Origin: Poecilobothrus nobilitatus
Lineage: Eukaryota > Arthropoda > Insecta > Diptera > Dolichopodidae
NCBI GenBank assembly: GCA_947095535.1
Contig: OX352773.1
Coordinates: 156,897,271-156,961,270, forward strand
Length of the DNA: 64,000 bases
Reading direction: 5' to 3'
Each line of letters starts with the position of its first letter. Positions within the stretch are counted from its first letter, which is position 1. The position numbers were made by a program, and so were the translations under genes. The notes under the pieces were generated by a model. That model was not told where the DNA came from, made no database searches, and saw only the letters and a program-made list of their open reading frames with translations. Shown here piece by piece: positions 42,665-54,209 of the stretch.

Positions 42665-43400
42665 TATCCTCATTTTTAGCCTATTAGTTTCACTCTGTCC
42701 GTTTATCTGTCTGTCTGGGTGTTTTTAACTAAGGATAGAGATCGCCAAAAACTTCTTTTATAGAACAACTTTTTTTCAAAAAAATTTCCCCACCAATTTC
42801 AGCCACCAAATTTTGAAAAGGTCCTACATTTAAATTATTATAACACAAGATGTAGGTATAACGTATATCTTCAATCTGAAAACGTTAAATTATTGACGAG
42901 TTTATTAGCTTTACAAAATGATAAGTTATTTTAATTTAGCGTTACGTGGAACTCAACTTTTGCAAAATATCTTCCCCAAACCCCTTATCTTCCAAACGGT
43001 TTAAGTTAGAAACTTAATCTAAATTGAATTTTGAGGGGAGTTAGATCTTTGGAAATGCGTATGAGTTATTTCAGAAAATATTTTTGGGTCATCGGCTGTT
43101 TAAGAGCTGTAGCAGGTCAAAAACTTTCCATTTTTTTTTAGATACATAAAAATTAAAGATCCAAAATTATATTTTTACCTTTACCTTTTACCTTAATTGA
43201 CGGAAATGTGACTTGATTTTTCCAAATTTTTTCTAACGATGTTTTCAATTTTTATATAAGTATTTTTATAAATGTCTTTCTGGATATTCCTATGTACTCT
43301 TTACACAAAACTTATTATCAAATATTTTTTAATTTTGTGCTTTTCTGAAAACCCATGGTTTTTTCATTACTTATTTAATATTTACAATCATATAATATAT
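42665..43400 (+). mobile_element. Family 3 element
   Basis: 'cctattagtttcactctgtc', 'aatctgaaaacgttaaatta', 'agcgttacgtggaactcaac', 'agagctgtagcaggtcaaaa' and, toward the 3' end, 'tgtgcttttctgaaaaccca'. The last matches 13060-13085 and 52630-52660. The frame 43272-43535 overlaps this end and has no domain. Confidence 0.7.
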
Positions 43401-43984
43401 TATTATAATATGTTTTCCCTCCAAAAAATCAGAATTGATTGTAATAGCAATCATTTAACACCAATATTCACATTGAGACAGCTGATCTTTTACGAAACTG
43501 AGAAGAATATTAAATATGAGGCATATTGTGTTTGAAAAGTTTATTATTTTTTTTTGTTTTAGTTTTTTATGAAAGAAAAAATTGTGTAAAGTCATAAGAC
43601 ACATTTTCAAATTTTAAGGAAACGCTATATAAGAAAAGCTTTTAAAATAATGATTAATATAAAAACATAATGATGATGATGATAATGATAAAAACATAAT
43701 GTTTTACCTTTCATATTAGCGTGTTGCTTTAAAGAAATGTGCACAAATGTGTAGGTTATTAGTGCAAAAATTTCAAATTTTTTGTTCCTAACAGATTTAG
43801 GTGAAAAAATACCCGCATAAATAACTGGGTAACTTATGTTTATTCTAAAAGATTTTTCTTTTCTTAAAATTTTAAATCAAACTTCTGCATTCCGAAGATA
43901 CGCAAATATTGGTAAAACAATTTATATACCTAGTGGATTGCCCAAAAGATTTCTTGTCATTTGGGATTGATAATAAATTGTAAA

Positions 43985-44165
43985 TAAGGAAAAGAATATA
44001 AATACATTTTACAATTTTGAAGCGCTGGAACTTCGTAATGCGGTGAACAACATGAAAAGTTTGATGCAGAAATTTTTTTTGTTATGAGATATTTATTCGT
44101 GTTTAAAATTTCTTCGCTACATCTTAAGCGTTGTATAACTTTTGTAAATAGGCAAACATAATGTA
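43985..44165 (-). mobile_element. Family 3 fragment
   Basis: 'gaagcgctggaacttcgtaa' and 'aagcgttgtataacttttgt' resemble 'gctgtagctccgtaacgg' and 'acggtgtagaagttttgt' in reverse copies. Confidence 0.45.
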
Positions 44166-44368
44166 TATTAAATTTTGAATGCCCAACCCTATATCTAGAA
44201 GTTTAAAATACAATCATAACTAATTAAATGAAATAGAAACTTACAAATATTTCTTACATTATCTTAAATACATACATATATATTTTAATGATTTTTAATT
44301 TATTATCAGAAATCAAGTTTTTAAAATACTGTTCTAGAACACAGCAGAAATAGTAAAAATATAATTTA

Positions 44369-44400
44369 CTAGCTAAACCCGGCGTACCATACGCAAGTCT
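44369..44400 (-). mobile_element. Candidate Helitron 3' terminus, reverse
   Basis: On the minus strand, GCGTA-tgg-TACGC is followed by CGGGTTTAG and CTAG, then T (44368). Hairpin, spacing and CTAG|T all fit a Helitron 3' end. The body to the right is not recognised. Confidence 0.5.
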
Positions 44401-44729
44401 GGCAATCTAGAAATAATATTGGTTAATAATTCTGATATCTTAGTAATCTAGATATAATATTGGTTTTCACTTCTTCACTTGTCACCACTTCTTTTTAATG
44501 AAATATCTTTCTGTTCTAAAAACGTTTTTTGAGAGCTACGTTCCCTTCATCAGTAAGAATACTTAACTGTTTACAATAAAAATAAGAATAAATTTAAATA
44601 AACGTAAAAACTTAAATAACAATACTGAGAAAATTAGAGAACAATTTTGTAGTGGAAGTTTGAGGGCACCATTTTATACGAATTTCGACAATTTCAGAAA
44701 TTCGTTTAAAATTCACTATTTTTTAAGTG

Positions 44730-44995
44730 AAATGTCTAAATTGAATACTGTATGCATGGACATATTTTATTATTGATTTTAGAGTTGGATTCAATATCAT
44801 CAATAATTTTGTAGAGGGGTTTTCAAAATTTATTATTTTCCATATGGAAATGGGAAAATTTAATTTTTTTTTAATGAAATTCGCATATGTGTGGGCATAC
44901 TGTAAGTAACTGTTATTAGTTGGATTCAAAATCAGAGTATACCCCTTTTTCGAAATATTTACATCCATATTATATGGATATCTATGTGAGATTTC
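44730..44995 (-). repeat. 'ATTCAAAATCAGGG' dispersed repeat, copy
   Basis: 'gttggattcaatatcatcaa' (about 44783) and 'ttggattcaaaatcagagta' then 'taccccttttt' (about 44920) repeat the motif seen at 28740 and 33370. The minus-strand open frame 44723-44968 comes from it and contains two similar segments (LILNPT). Confidence 0.5.
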
Positions 44996-45055
44996 GAAAT
45001 TCCGAGATTTTGATTTTCGGGATTTTGTTTTGGGGATTTTGATTTTCGGGATTAC
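44995..45055. repeat. Short tandem 'TTTTCGGGATTTTGA' repeat
   Basis: 'ccgagattttgattttcggg', 'attttgttttggggatttt' and 'gattttcgggatta' are three imperfect units of about 20 bases. Confidence 0.7.
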
Positions 45056-45059
45056 GTAT

Positions 45060-45860
45060 CCAAACCTCTAACTTTTAAATTTTTTTTCTTCTTTTTTTCT
45101 GTTACGTGCAGTAGATATTAGTTTTTGCTATGAAAAATATTGTTGCAAACGTTTACGGTTTTTACTGATCGTATTATAATAGATTGTTATTGCTTTAAAG
45201 CTATGTTCATTGCTAAAGCTTTTGTATTCTTGCTATATTAGTTAAAAATGATAAAAATATTTTTAAATTTTCAAATAGTCAATGAATGTTTTGTAAACTA
45301 TGATTGATGCAATTTAAATGAGTTCCTTTAATGTAAAAACTTATAATCAATGTTAAATGATACTTTCACTTTTTACATTTTTTTCTTATTTCAAGAGAAA
45401 ATATAAAATGAAATGAAAACCAAATTATATTTTTCAATCAATAATTTTCTTTTTCCAGTTCTAATAATAATTTTTTTGAAAAATTTATAGTTTTAATCTC
45501 TTTTTTAGTATTTTCCGCTTAAAATAATTTTTCAATTATTAGGTACATTGTGCTCCAAATAAAATATGAAAATAAAAAATAGAATTAAAAATACATATTT
45601 TTTCCATTTTAATGAAAATATTCAATTCAATAATACTGAAAAAAAAAAATACTTTTCTATTTTTATTTTTAAATTCAATTGCAATCTTTCATTTTCTGCT
45701 TAATGCAAATTCTAGGAATTTTCTACATTATTGATTTTGTAAAAAAAAAAAAAACAATATTATTTTTATTATTTTATAATATATAGTTTAATGAATTTTT
45801 AATGTCATTTTTAAACTTTATTTCCTCCACAAATATTCAGGGTGAAATAATATTTATTTA
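45060..45860. other. AT-rich stretch, nothing recognised
   Basis: No feature supported. Confidence 0.35.
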
Positions 45861-45861
45861 C

Positions 45862-46410
45862 CAAATTGAAGAAAACATGGAAAAGTGAATAGTTTTACAG
45901 TGTTTCTTAACTCTGGGATACCCTAACGAATATAAATTATATTGTTACCATTGCCGCATTTGTATCTTTGACGCTCCTAGACAATGCAATACAAAGGCGA
46001 CTTGGTGTTACCTTAAAATTTAATAATCTTTTACAAAATTTCAGACACCTAACTTAAGTATCAAAATATATTAATTCTGTATTTGTAGTTTTATGATAAC
46101 TACTCAATCCTACTGCTCTAAATCAATAAAATTTGACATGAAACTTCAATAGACACTAATAAATTTTTTTTTTTTTTATGTATTTCTCTGCCACATAAAT
46201 GTGGACAGGAAATTAACCAGCCTTTCCTGTTCAGGCGTGGCTGTACATCTCATAAGGGGAAATAGCTCTTACGACATGTGTGGAAATCGAACCCACACTC
46301 TCTCGGTTTTTACAGCGTATTTTATACGCTTTTACCCACAAGGCAACCGAGGCTTCGAGGTCTATTTTATAATGAAATAAGTTATATTAGCTGCCATATA
46401 TATGCAAATA
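45862..46410 (-). mobile_element. Old family 2 copy interrupted by SINE-A copy 3
   Basis: 'gaaaaagtgaatag'-like start, 'taactctgggatacccta', 'caaaatttcagacacctaac' and 'gacactaata' precede the SINE. 'ataatgaaataagttatatt' and 'agctgccatata' follow it. The two halves join in the order of intact family 2 copies, so the SINE inserted into an already existing copy. Confidence 0.55.
46164..46356 (-). mobile_element. tRNA-derived SINE (SINE-A), copy 3
   Basis: A T tract (A tail on the minus strand), body 'tttctctgccacataaatgt', B box 'aaatcgaaccca', A box 'acccacaaggcaacc' and a 'ggcttc' head end. It is nested in a family 2 relic. Confidence 0.9.
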
Positions 46411-46429
46411 TGTTGTTATTATTACACTA

Positions 46430-46672
46430 GGTCTATGGCAGTTGGCCTAAAGCCATTTCGCCATTATAAAAGAAATCTCGTCTAATGTCATTTGACAAAA
46501 AAGACTTATTGTCAAATGCATTTTCACAAAAAAACTTTTAACAAATTTGTTTGTTAAATATTAGTTTGTTAAAAGTCTTTTTGTGAAGGGTCCCTTTTCT
46601 TAAAAATCTTGTTGTGAATTGTCTGTTTTACTTAAAGTCTTTTTTCGAAATGTTCATTTTCTTAAAATTTTT
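46430..46672. repeat. Degenerate 'TAAANGTCTTTTTG' quasi-tandem repeat, site 4
   Basis: 'ttggcctaaagcc', 'taatgtcatttgacaaa', 'gtcaaatgcattttcac', 'ttaaaagtctttttgtgaa', 'ttaaaaatcttgttgtg', 'ttaaagtcttttttcg' and similar units run up to the hairpin end of the family 2 element at 46674. The same kind of units resume at 48625, just past that element. Confidence 0.65.
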
Positions 46673-46673
46673 T

Positions 46674-48620
46674 TATACCCGTATGAACTATGTTCAAGGG
46701 TATAATAAATTTGCCATTACGTTTGTGACACCTTAAAGGAGTCGAGCTAGATATAGTGTCAAAGGTATGGATCGGCTCAGAATCGAATTCTGAGTCGATT
46801 AAGCCATGTACGTCCGTCCGTCCGTCCGCACGATAACTCAAAAAATAAAGGAGCTAGGGGCTGAAATTTTTTTTACGTCACTTTTGCAAAATTGTTAGTT
46901 TTGCTATTTAAATCCAACATTTTCGGTCGGCGGGTTCGAGTAGCTGCCATACAACTTCTATCTTTATATAGAAATAACTCAGTATCTATTCAAGCTAGGT
47001 TTCTGAAATTTTGCAAATGATGATCAAGTTTTATGGCAACAACTTCTGTAAAATTTGGTTGTGCTGGTGCAGCGGGTTCGGGTAGCTGCCATACAACTTC
47101 TCCGTTTAAATGAGAATAACTCAGTGTTTATTGAAGCTAGGAATCTGAAATTTAGTAAAGAGGTGTCGAGTTACATGCCAACAACTTTTGTAAAATTTGG
47201 TTGGTCTAGAGCAGCCGGTTCAGACTTCTTGCACCTCTTGGAACCTAATGAAGCTAGGCGTCTGAAATTTTGCAAATGATGATCAAGTTTTATGGCAACA
47301 ACTTTTGTAAAATTTGGTTGTGGTGGTGCGACGGGTTCGGGTAGCTGCCATACAAAATCTCTTTTTAAATGAAAAGAACTCAGTGTCCGTCCGCACGATA
47401 ACTCAAAAAATAGAGGAGCTAGGAGGCTGAAAATTTTTTTACGTCACTTTTGTAAAATTGTTAGTTTTGCTATTTAACTCAAGCATTTTCTGTCCCCGGG
47501 TTCGGGTAGCTGCCATACAACTTCTTTCTTTAAATAGAAATAACCCAGTGTCTGTTCAATCTAGGTATCTGAAATTTTGCGAATGATGATCAAGTTTTAT
47601 GGCAACAACTTCTACAAAATTTGGTTGTGCTGGTGCGACGGGTTCGGGTAGCTGCCATACAAAATCTCTTTTTAAATTAAAAGAACTCAGTGTCCGTCCG
47701 CACGATAACTCAAAAAATAAAGGAGCTAGGAGGCTGAAATTTTTTTTACGTCACTCTTGCGAAATTGTTAGTTTTGCTATTTAACTCCAGCATTTTCGGC
47801 CGCCGGGTTCGAGTAGCTGCCATACAACTTCTTTCTTTAAATAGAAATAACCCAGTGTCTGTTCAATCTAGGTATCTGAAATTTTGCGAATGATGATCAA
47901 GTTTTATGGCAACAACTTCTACAAAATTTGGTTGTGGTGGTGTGACGGGTTCGGGTAGCTGCCATACAAAATCTCTTTTTAAATGAAAGAACTCAGTGTC
48001 CGTCCGCACGATAACTCAAAAAATAAAGGAGCTAGGAGGCTGAAATTTTTTTTACGTCACTCTTGCGAAATTGTTAGTTTTGCTATTTAACTCCAGCATT
48101 TTCGGCCGCCGGGTTCGAGTAGCTGCCATACAACTTCTTTCTTTAAATAGAAATAACTCAGTGTCTATTCAATCTAGGTATCTGAAATTTTGCAAATGAT
48201 GATCGAGTTTTATGGCAACAACTTCTGTAAAATTTTGTTGTGATGATATGACAGGTTCGGATAGTTGCCATACAACTTCTCTTTTTAAATGAAAATAACT
48301 CAGTGTCTATTGAAGCTAGCTATCTGAAATTTAGTGAAAAAGTGTCGAGTTGCATGCCAAAAACTTTTGTAAAATTTGAATGGTCTAAAGCAGCCGGTTC
48401 AGGCTTTTTGCATTTCTTGGAACTTAATGAAGCTAGGCGCAATAGATTCGGGTAGCTATCATACAACTCCACAATTTACATAAATATATCTCTGTAGTTC
48501 GGTACTAAAACTCTGAATGTTTTTAAAAGATGATCAAGTTTTATAGAAACAGGATATATTACGTTCATAAGGGTATCCCAGAGTTGACACAGTCTACTCT
48601 ACTGCACTCTTCCTCGTTTT
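46674..48620 (+). mobile_element. Family 2 element, copy D (complete, tandemly expanded)
   Basis: The left end is a hairpin, TATACCC (46674-46680) with GGGTATA (46698-46704), and inside it a second pair, GAAC/GTTC. Then come 'gacaccttaaaggagtcgag', a (GTCC)n tract at 46813-46828, and 'gcacgataactcaaaaaata'. The interior is built of segments with 'gggtagctgccatacaactt' and 'gatcaagttttatggcaaca'. Three ~307-bp units are tandem. The right end is 'gggtatcccagagttgacac', ending TTCCTCGTTTT. The frames at 47055-47279 and 47599-47784 are repeated segments, not genes. Confidence 0.85.
47353..48270 (+). repeat. ~307-bp tandem units in copy D
   Basis: 'caaaatctctttttaaat' at 47353, 47660 and 47967 marks unit starts. 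Each unit repeats 'gtgtccgtccgcacgataac' and the 'gctatttaactc' segment. Units 2 and 3 are nearly identical, including 'ttctacaaaatttggttgtg', which indicates recent duplication. Confidence 0.88.
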
Positions 48621-48624
48621 TGTA

Positions 48625-48690
48625 ATAACTCTTTTTTGGCATTAGGCAAAATGTCTTTTTGGCAAATGTCTTTTGCTGAATTTAGGCAAA
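48625..48690. repeat. Degenerate quasi-tandem repeat, site 5 (right part of site 4)
   Basis: 'ggcattaggcaaaatgtctt', 'tttggcaaatgtcttttgc' and 'tgaatttaggcaaattgg'. Together with site 4 it forms one array split by insertion of the family 2 element. The short frame 48636-48821 starts here by chance. Confidence 0.65.
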
Positions 48691-48699
48691 TTGGGATGC

Positions 48700-50480
48700 T
48701 AACCATTAAACTAGTTTTCATTACAGATACCTTTCTTAAATTGATATTAAGTTATTTTGATATAAAAAATTACCTCGATGAGCCATTTGAAGTGGCTAAA
48801 TTTCCAATTTTACAAAGATGAAATGGTAAAAAATTCAGAATTTTAACTTCATTATTTTATGAGGTATCGTGCTGACGAACGTAACATACATGGCTACATT
48901 TATTCAAAATTCGATTCTGTTCAATTATGTGCATCATATTATATTCGTTGACATATTTATCTTGTTCCTTCTAAGGTGTCACAAACATAATTGCAAATTT
49001 ATTATATACCTTGCAGGAAATTATAGTTCCGTTATGGGTAACTTATAACTCTGCAGGATATTTTTTATAAGTTGTGATCGTAATTGAATTAAATACCATT
49101 TTATTTTTCAATTCACATTTACATAATACCCAAACTTATTAATTTTATAAATTTTTTCAAGCTTCTATAATTTAAACGATAAGTAAAATGAGAACTAAAA
49201 TTAAATTTTAAATAGAATATTTACAATAATAAAATTTTTATAATTTAGACATATTATGAGTGAAAAAGATGATACAAATTAAGAATGGGTTTTCATTTTA
49301 TAAAAAAAATAAATTAAAAAAATTGTTAAAAAATGTCATACATACGTTCTCTAATTGGAGGGAATTTCAAAAGATTCTCAAATAGCAGATTTTGTGTATA
49401 TTTTACACTACTGGCTCATGTATAATACATTTTATTATCCTATATAATATATTGGTTGCAAAAATCATACATTCTATAGGTACCTACCAACTTTTGAATT
49501 ACAATGGGAAGTGTTTTTAAACAATTTGAGATAATTTCAGGAATTTCGAATGTAAATTTTAATCTGATTGACAATATTACTGTTGTGACTGAATAATTAT
49601 TTTTGGTTATTTGATTATTTTAAACTTTAGGGCTGTATTTTTAAAAATTTTATAAAATTTTTGTCTGGAAAATACTTTTATCTTACTTATTAAAATTTAA
49701 AAGTTAACTATTAGTAAAATTGACTAGAAGGCACCTACTGGTATCATTAATTAAAACTTTCAATTTAATTTTAAAGTAAATATTTGTATTTTAGAATTTA
49801 ATCCTATGGATATCCTAAATAAATAAACAATTTAAAAATAAATATTTCCTGTTAAATAATGCAAACAAAAGGAAGAATTTATAAAAAATAAAGTAGATAT
49901 TATTCCACTTTAGATATAGTAAATTCAAAAGGTAGATATTAAGAATTTTAATTAATTATGACAGCAGCTATGAATAAAATTACATTTACTATCATTTACA
50001 AAATATTTAAATTAATTGATTTTTACTATTTAAGAAATTCCAAACATCTCAAGAAGTTACAAGTGAAAGGACTAATTTTTATCATACATATTTTCAAAAA
50101 AATAAATAGGCAAATTAAGAATTGCTGAATTCTAATACAATTTCATCAAAAAAGAAAATTGAAATTTAATTAGATGTATTTTAAATTCATTAAAGTTATA
50201 TTCATTTGCGACCGTTAGTTGAATTAAACTTGAAAACTTTCTTCTCGGCATCAATGATAACCGCGCGATTGATATTGAAAATATTTTGACTTTGCAAAAT
50301 TATCTTTCTTCAAATTGTTTCTATAATGCTTTTGCCAAAGATTATAAATAATTTCATATTCTGAAAAGTAATTCTTCATTAAAACTCATGCATAAAAACA
50401 AAAGCAAACTTGTCATTTAATCTGCTTATCAACTAATTGTATAATTCTTTCTGCGACTGCCAACAGAAAAAAAAGAAATA
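48700..50480. other. AT-rich stretch, nothing recognised
   Basis: There are traces of family 2 5'-end sequence near 48955-49010 ('aaggtgtcacaaacataatt', 'tattatataccttgc'). Otherwise no gene or RNA is supported. Confidence 0.35.
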
Positions 50481-50489
50481 AATTTACAT

Positions 50490-50810
50490 GTTCATGAACG
50501 TGTTTTCTACTTTCAGCCTGCCTCTGCTAAATTTGAGCTATCTTTGGTTATATTATGCAGTAAGGTGTTATATACTACTGCACATTGTAACTGTTGTAGT
50601 CGCTATAGTCACTGTTAGCAAAATAGTAATAATAATAGACGGATTCATTGTTTCCTTAGACTTCCACTCCCAATTCAATGTTTCCGTATCCATTTTCCTA
50701 TCCATTCCTATCCCTATTCAAGGGAGGAGGCTGGTTTAGTCAGTAAGAATCTGACACTACCAAAAGGAAATTCTTGGTGTCTTTCGAAGTTTTCTACCTC
50801 CTTTACGAAA
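50490..50810 (-). repeat. R4 dispersed repeat, copy
   Basis: In reverse it reads 'gtaaaggaggtagaaaact', 'aagaatttccttttggtagt', 'gtcagattcttactgactaa', 'cattgaattgggagtgga' and 'caatgtgcagtagtatata'. It matches 24600 and 29640 inverted. The frame 50488-50739 (many Val/Ile) arises from this repeat, so it is not called as a gene. Confidence 0.65.
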
Positions 50811-50984
50811 AAAAAACAAAATGATCTGACCGAGGTTCCTAAGACCATTGCCTACAAAAGACTGGCAACTTGAATATTTAACCATTGTTTTTGCTAATAA
50901 TTGATTACAAATAAATAGTTCTGAAAATTTATTGTTAATGTTAATTTAAAATAAAATTCGAAAAAATTATTTCATATTAGACTT

Positions 50985-51216
50985 CCAAAATTTTCTGAAA
51001 AATTATCAAGTTTAATGGCATTACATTTACGAAGTTTGGTTACTCTAGTCTAGTCCAACAGATTCAGGCTTCTCGCACATCTTAATGAAGCTAGACATAA
51101 TATGAAATATAACAAAAGATGATCAAGTTTTATGGACACATTAATTATAATATGTTATGTCCACACGGGTATCCCAGAGTTGACTCAGTCTACCCTACTG
51201 CACTCTTCTTCGTTTC
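50985..51216 (+). mobile_element. Family 2 3'-end fragment (copy H)
   Basis: 'gatcaagttttatggacaca', 'gggtatcccagagttgactc' and 'actgcactcttcttcgttt' match the 3' ends of copies D and E. It is 5' truncated. Confidence 0.75.
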
Positions 51217-51219
51217 AAC

Positions 51220-51635
51220 TAATATTCAATATTAACAATCAATCTAACAATTAACTTTGGGTTGAAATTATTATTTTAGAGAACATAGCATGTAAATCTC
51301 AAAATTTAATATAAAGTTACTTTTTTTTAATTAATTTTTTTTTCCATTTTCTTGAAAATATTTGCTTGGTTTAATTTAAAATTTTTTTTTTAATTAAAAC
51401 TAAACTTGGAAATATTTTTAAAAACATTACATTTTAGATAATGATGTATTTACAAGGATTATAATAACGCTTTCTTTTACATTTGATTATATTGTCTTTT
51501 TCAAGTAAATTATTTGTTTAGGTTTACCTGTGTCCTTTGTATAAAGGTTGATGAAATTCTTAAAATATGAAAACAAAATTAAATTCTTTTATTAAAAGAA
51601 AAAAAAATTATTTATAATTAGTATATTATATTTTT
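51220..51635. other. AT-rich stretch, nothing recognised
   Basis: No feature supported. Confidence 0.35.
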
Positions 51636-51639
51636 AGCA

Positions 51640-52695
51640 CATTCTCATTTAGCACATTTTGAAAAAATTTGGATATTAGTTTCACTCTGTCCGTTTGTCC
51701 GTCCGTCTGTCTGGTTGTTTACAAAACTTCTACACCGTTTGAAATAACGCAATAAAATTTTAACTACGGATAGACGTCGCCAAAAAACTAAGTTTTTGGA
51801 ACAACTTTTTCCTGCAGCTCACTGGTACGGAGCTATAGCCCTACAAAGTTCGAAAAAGACCTATCTTTAAATTGGTATAACTCAATTTAACATGCCAAAC
51901 GATAGCCGGTTTTATAAACTTTATAAATATATATAAAATAAAAGGGGCATCGGTGGTCTAGTGGGTAAGAGCGTATAAAAATACGCTGTAAACACCGAGG
52001 GAGTGTGGGTTCCAATATCACATACGTCGTAAAAGTTTTCCCCCTTACGGCATTTACATCAGCCACGCCTGAATAGGAAAGACTGTATAATTTCCTGTTC
52101 ATATTTTATGTGTCAGAGAAATGCACTAAAATAAATATATGAAATTAATATGTGGTTTTGTAATATTATGTGAAATTCAAGTTTTGTGAAAATTTGGACC
52201 CTTTATATCTTTCTTTCAAAAGCTTTAACTTAGAAGCTTGAAATTTTGAGACGAGTTAGATTTTTGGAAATAAGTATTAGTCATTTCAGGAAAAATTTTT
52301 TTCTCGCCCCCCGTTTAGGGCTGTAAAGGGTCAAAAACTAAAAATTCCTTATTTTTGAACACCTCATCTTTAACATGGGCACCTGTCTAAAGTTTTTTGA
52401 AGTAATATACAAAAATTAAAGCACCAACATTATATTTTTCTTTTTGTTAATAAGTTTTTCTTAATATTATAGGTCTACCTTGATGAAAGTGTGGTTTGAT
52501 TTTTCTCAATTTTTTCTTATTGTTTTATTATTCATAATTTGTATTAATAAAATACGTAATTTTTATTATTATAAATTTATTTTTTAATATATCTACTCTA
52601 GGCTTATTATGGAATATTTTTTAATTTTGGAAATGTGCTTTTTTGAAAACCATTGGTTTTTTCAATTATTTGTTTTTTAATATTATTTACAAAAA
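51640..52695 (+). mobile_element. Family 3 element interrupted by SINE-A copy 4
   Basis: 'tttagcacattttgaaaaaa', 'actctgtccgtttgtccgtc', 'aacttctacaccgtttgaaa' and 'gtacggagctatagccctac' precede the SINE. 'gttttgtaatattatgtgaa', 'tcatttcaggaaaaattttt', 'cgttta-gggctgtaaagggt' and 'ggaaatgtgcttttttgaaa' follow. It is the longest family 3 copy here. Confidence 0.78.
51954..52130 (+). mobile_element. tRNA-derived SINE (SINE-A), copy 4
   Basis: 'ggggcatcggtggtctagtg' head, A box 'ggtctagtgggtaagag', a degraded B box ('ggttccaatatc') and body 'cctgttcatattttatgtgt'. Flanking 'ataaatatat' on both sides is a possible target duplication. It is nested in family 3. Confidence 0.88.
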
Positions 52696-52699
52696 ATTT

Positions 52700-53435
52700 A
52701 GAGCTCATTTAGGTTTTGTAATTTTGGTTAATCTTATCAAAATCTTATACTTAAATTATTTCCCTTAAATTTTGGTTTTACGACATGCAAACCAAAACAC
52801 ACTAAAAACACTAAATTTTTACGATTTCATTCAATTATAATTACAATTCAAAAACAAGTTGCAGTTAAAAAACTACGTATCGTACAAGGATTATTATTAT
52901 ATGAGAGTACCTAGATAATATTCTTTCTCAAAAAGAAATTATTTAAATATTGTTATTCAATAGGCAGCTATAAATAAGACAACGAAGTGTTATAAGTACT
53001 CATTGTAAGTTTTAAAGGAAGTTATATTAAGTGCAATATCCTATAATAAATTTGTATTATATTATGATCTATATATTTTGCTCTATATATTGTGATCTAT
53101 ATATAAAAAGATATTTTAACATACCTACATATTTTATTTGAAATTTCAATTCATATAAAAGAGAATTTACTGCAAGACCAAATTTTAATCTGTTCTTTCT
53201 AAAGAATAACACTGTATACCGATGTTTTGATATTCCAAAAAGTTAAAAATAAATGACTAGATAAATTACTATGAACATATAATTTTTTATTATGATCCTT
53301 ATTATATTCGTCCTTATATTTTTTAGAAATAAAAATAATAAAATAACTACAGTAGATATTATGTATCATTTATTATGATACCTATATACCTACATATTAT
53401 GCAATTCTAATTAATTGCACAAGTATTTACTTTTA
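52700..53435. other. AT-rich stretch, nothing recognised
   Basis: A local triplicate 'tgatctatatat' occurs at 53066-53106. No gene is supported. Confidence 0.35.
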
Positions 53436-53439
53436 TATT

Positions 53440-54208
53440 ACAGTAAAGTAGACTGTATGTGTCAACTCTGAAATACCCATATGAACATAATATATGCTGT
53501 TTCCATAAGAAATAATCATCTTTTGCAAAATTTCAGATGTTTTAGTACCGACGTTAAGTACCGAGATATATTAATGTAAATTTTGAAATTGTATTTTTTT
53601 TTTTATTTTAGTGCATTTCCCTGTCACATGAATGAGGTAAGGAAATTACACAGCCTCTTCTGTTCAGGCGTGGCTGTAAATGTCGTAAGGAGGAATTATT
53701 CTTGCGACGGGTGTGGGGGTTTCGAACCCATACTCCCTCGGTATTTGGAGCATATTTTATACGCTCTTACCCACTAGGCCACCGATGCCTCCAGTTAGTT
53801 ATTTTCATTTAAAAAGACAAGTTGTATGGCAGCTCCCAGAACCTGCTGTTCAATCCTCATAAAATTGTACGAAAGTTGCTGGCATATAACTTGACATCTT
53901 ATCAGAAAATTTAAGAAACCTAGGTTCAATAAACACTGAGTTATTTTCATATAAAAAGAAAAGTTGTATGGCAGCTAAGAGAGAAGTTGTATTAAGCTAT
54001 TAAAAGCTTAAAAATTAACAAAAGTGGCATAAAAATAAATTGCACGCTCCCAGCTGCTTTAGTTTTTGCGTTATGCTGCGGACACACAGACGTGGCTTAA
54101 TCGATTCGATTTTGAGGCGATCCATACACTTGAGTCCATATCTAGCTCGACACCTTTAAGGTGTTACAAACGTAATGGTAAATGTATTATACCCTTGAAC
54201 ACGATTTT
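53440..54208 (-). mobile_element. Family 2 copy I interrupted by SINE-A copy 5
   Basis: It starts 'cagtaaagtagactgtatgt', 'caactctgaaatacccatat'. After the SINE it continues 'agttgtatggcagctcccag', 'tggcataaaaataaattgca', 'gacacacagacgtggcttaa', 'tagctcgacacctttaaggt', ending near 'tattatacccttgaacacga'. The (GTCC)n tract is almost lost and the hairpin arm is decayed, so this is an older copy. Confidence 0.75.
53594..53792 (-). mobile_element. tRNA-derived SINE (SINE-A), copy 5
   Basis: T tract, 'gcatttccctgtcacatgaa', 'ctgttcaggcgtggctgtaa', B box 'tttcgaacccata', A box 'acccactaggccacc' and 'gatgcctcc' end. The plus-strand frame 53583-53777 is a shadow. It is nested in family 2 copy I. Confidence 0.88.
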
Positions 54209-54209
54209 T

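Noticed and set aside
47055..47279. Recurrent open frame VRVAAIQL...SRAAGS, also at 55103, 59428, 59687 and 63548, as a conserved protein
   Set aside because: The frame is simply the translation of the same DNA box of family 2. Other copies and units of that box carry frame-breaking changes, and the ATG context differs, so similarity is of repeats, not selection on protein.
50488..50739. 83-residue hydrophobic open frame as a membrane protein
   Set aside because: It is the reverse strand of an R4 repeat copy, and other R4 copies do not keep the frame.
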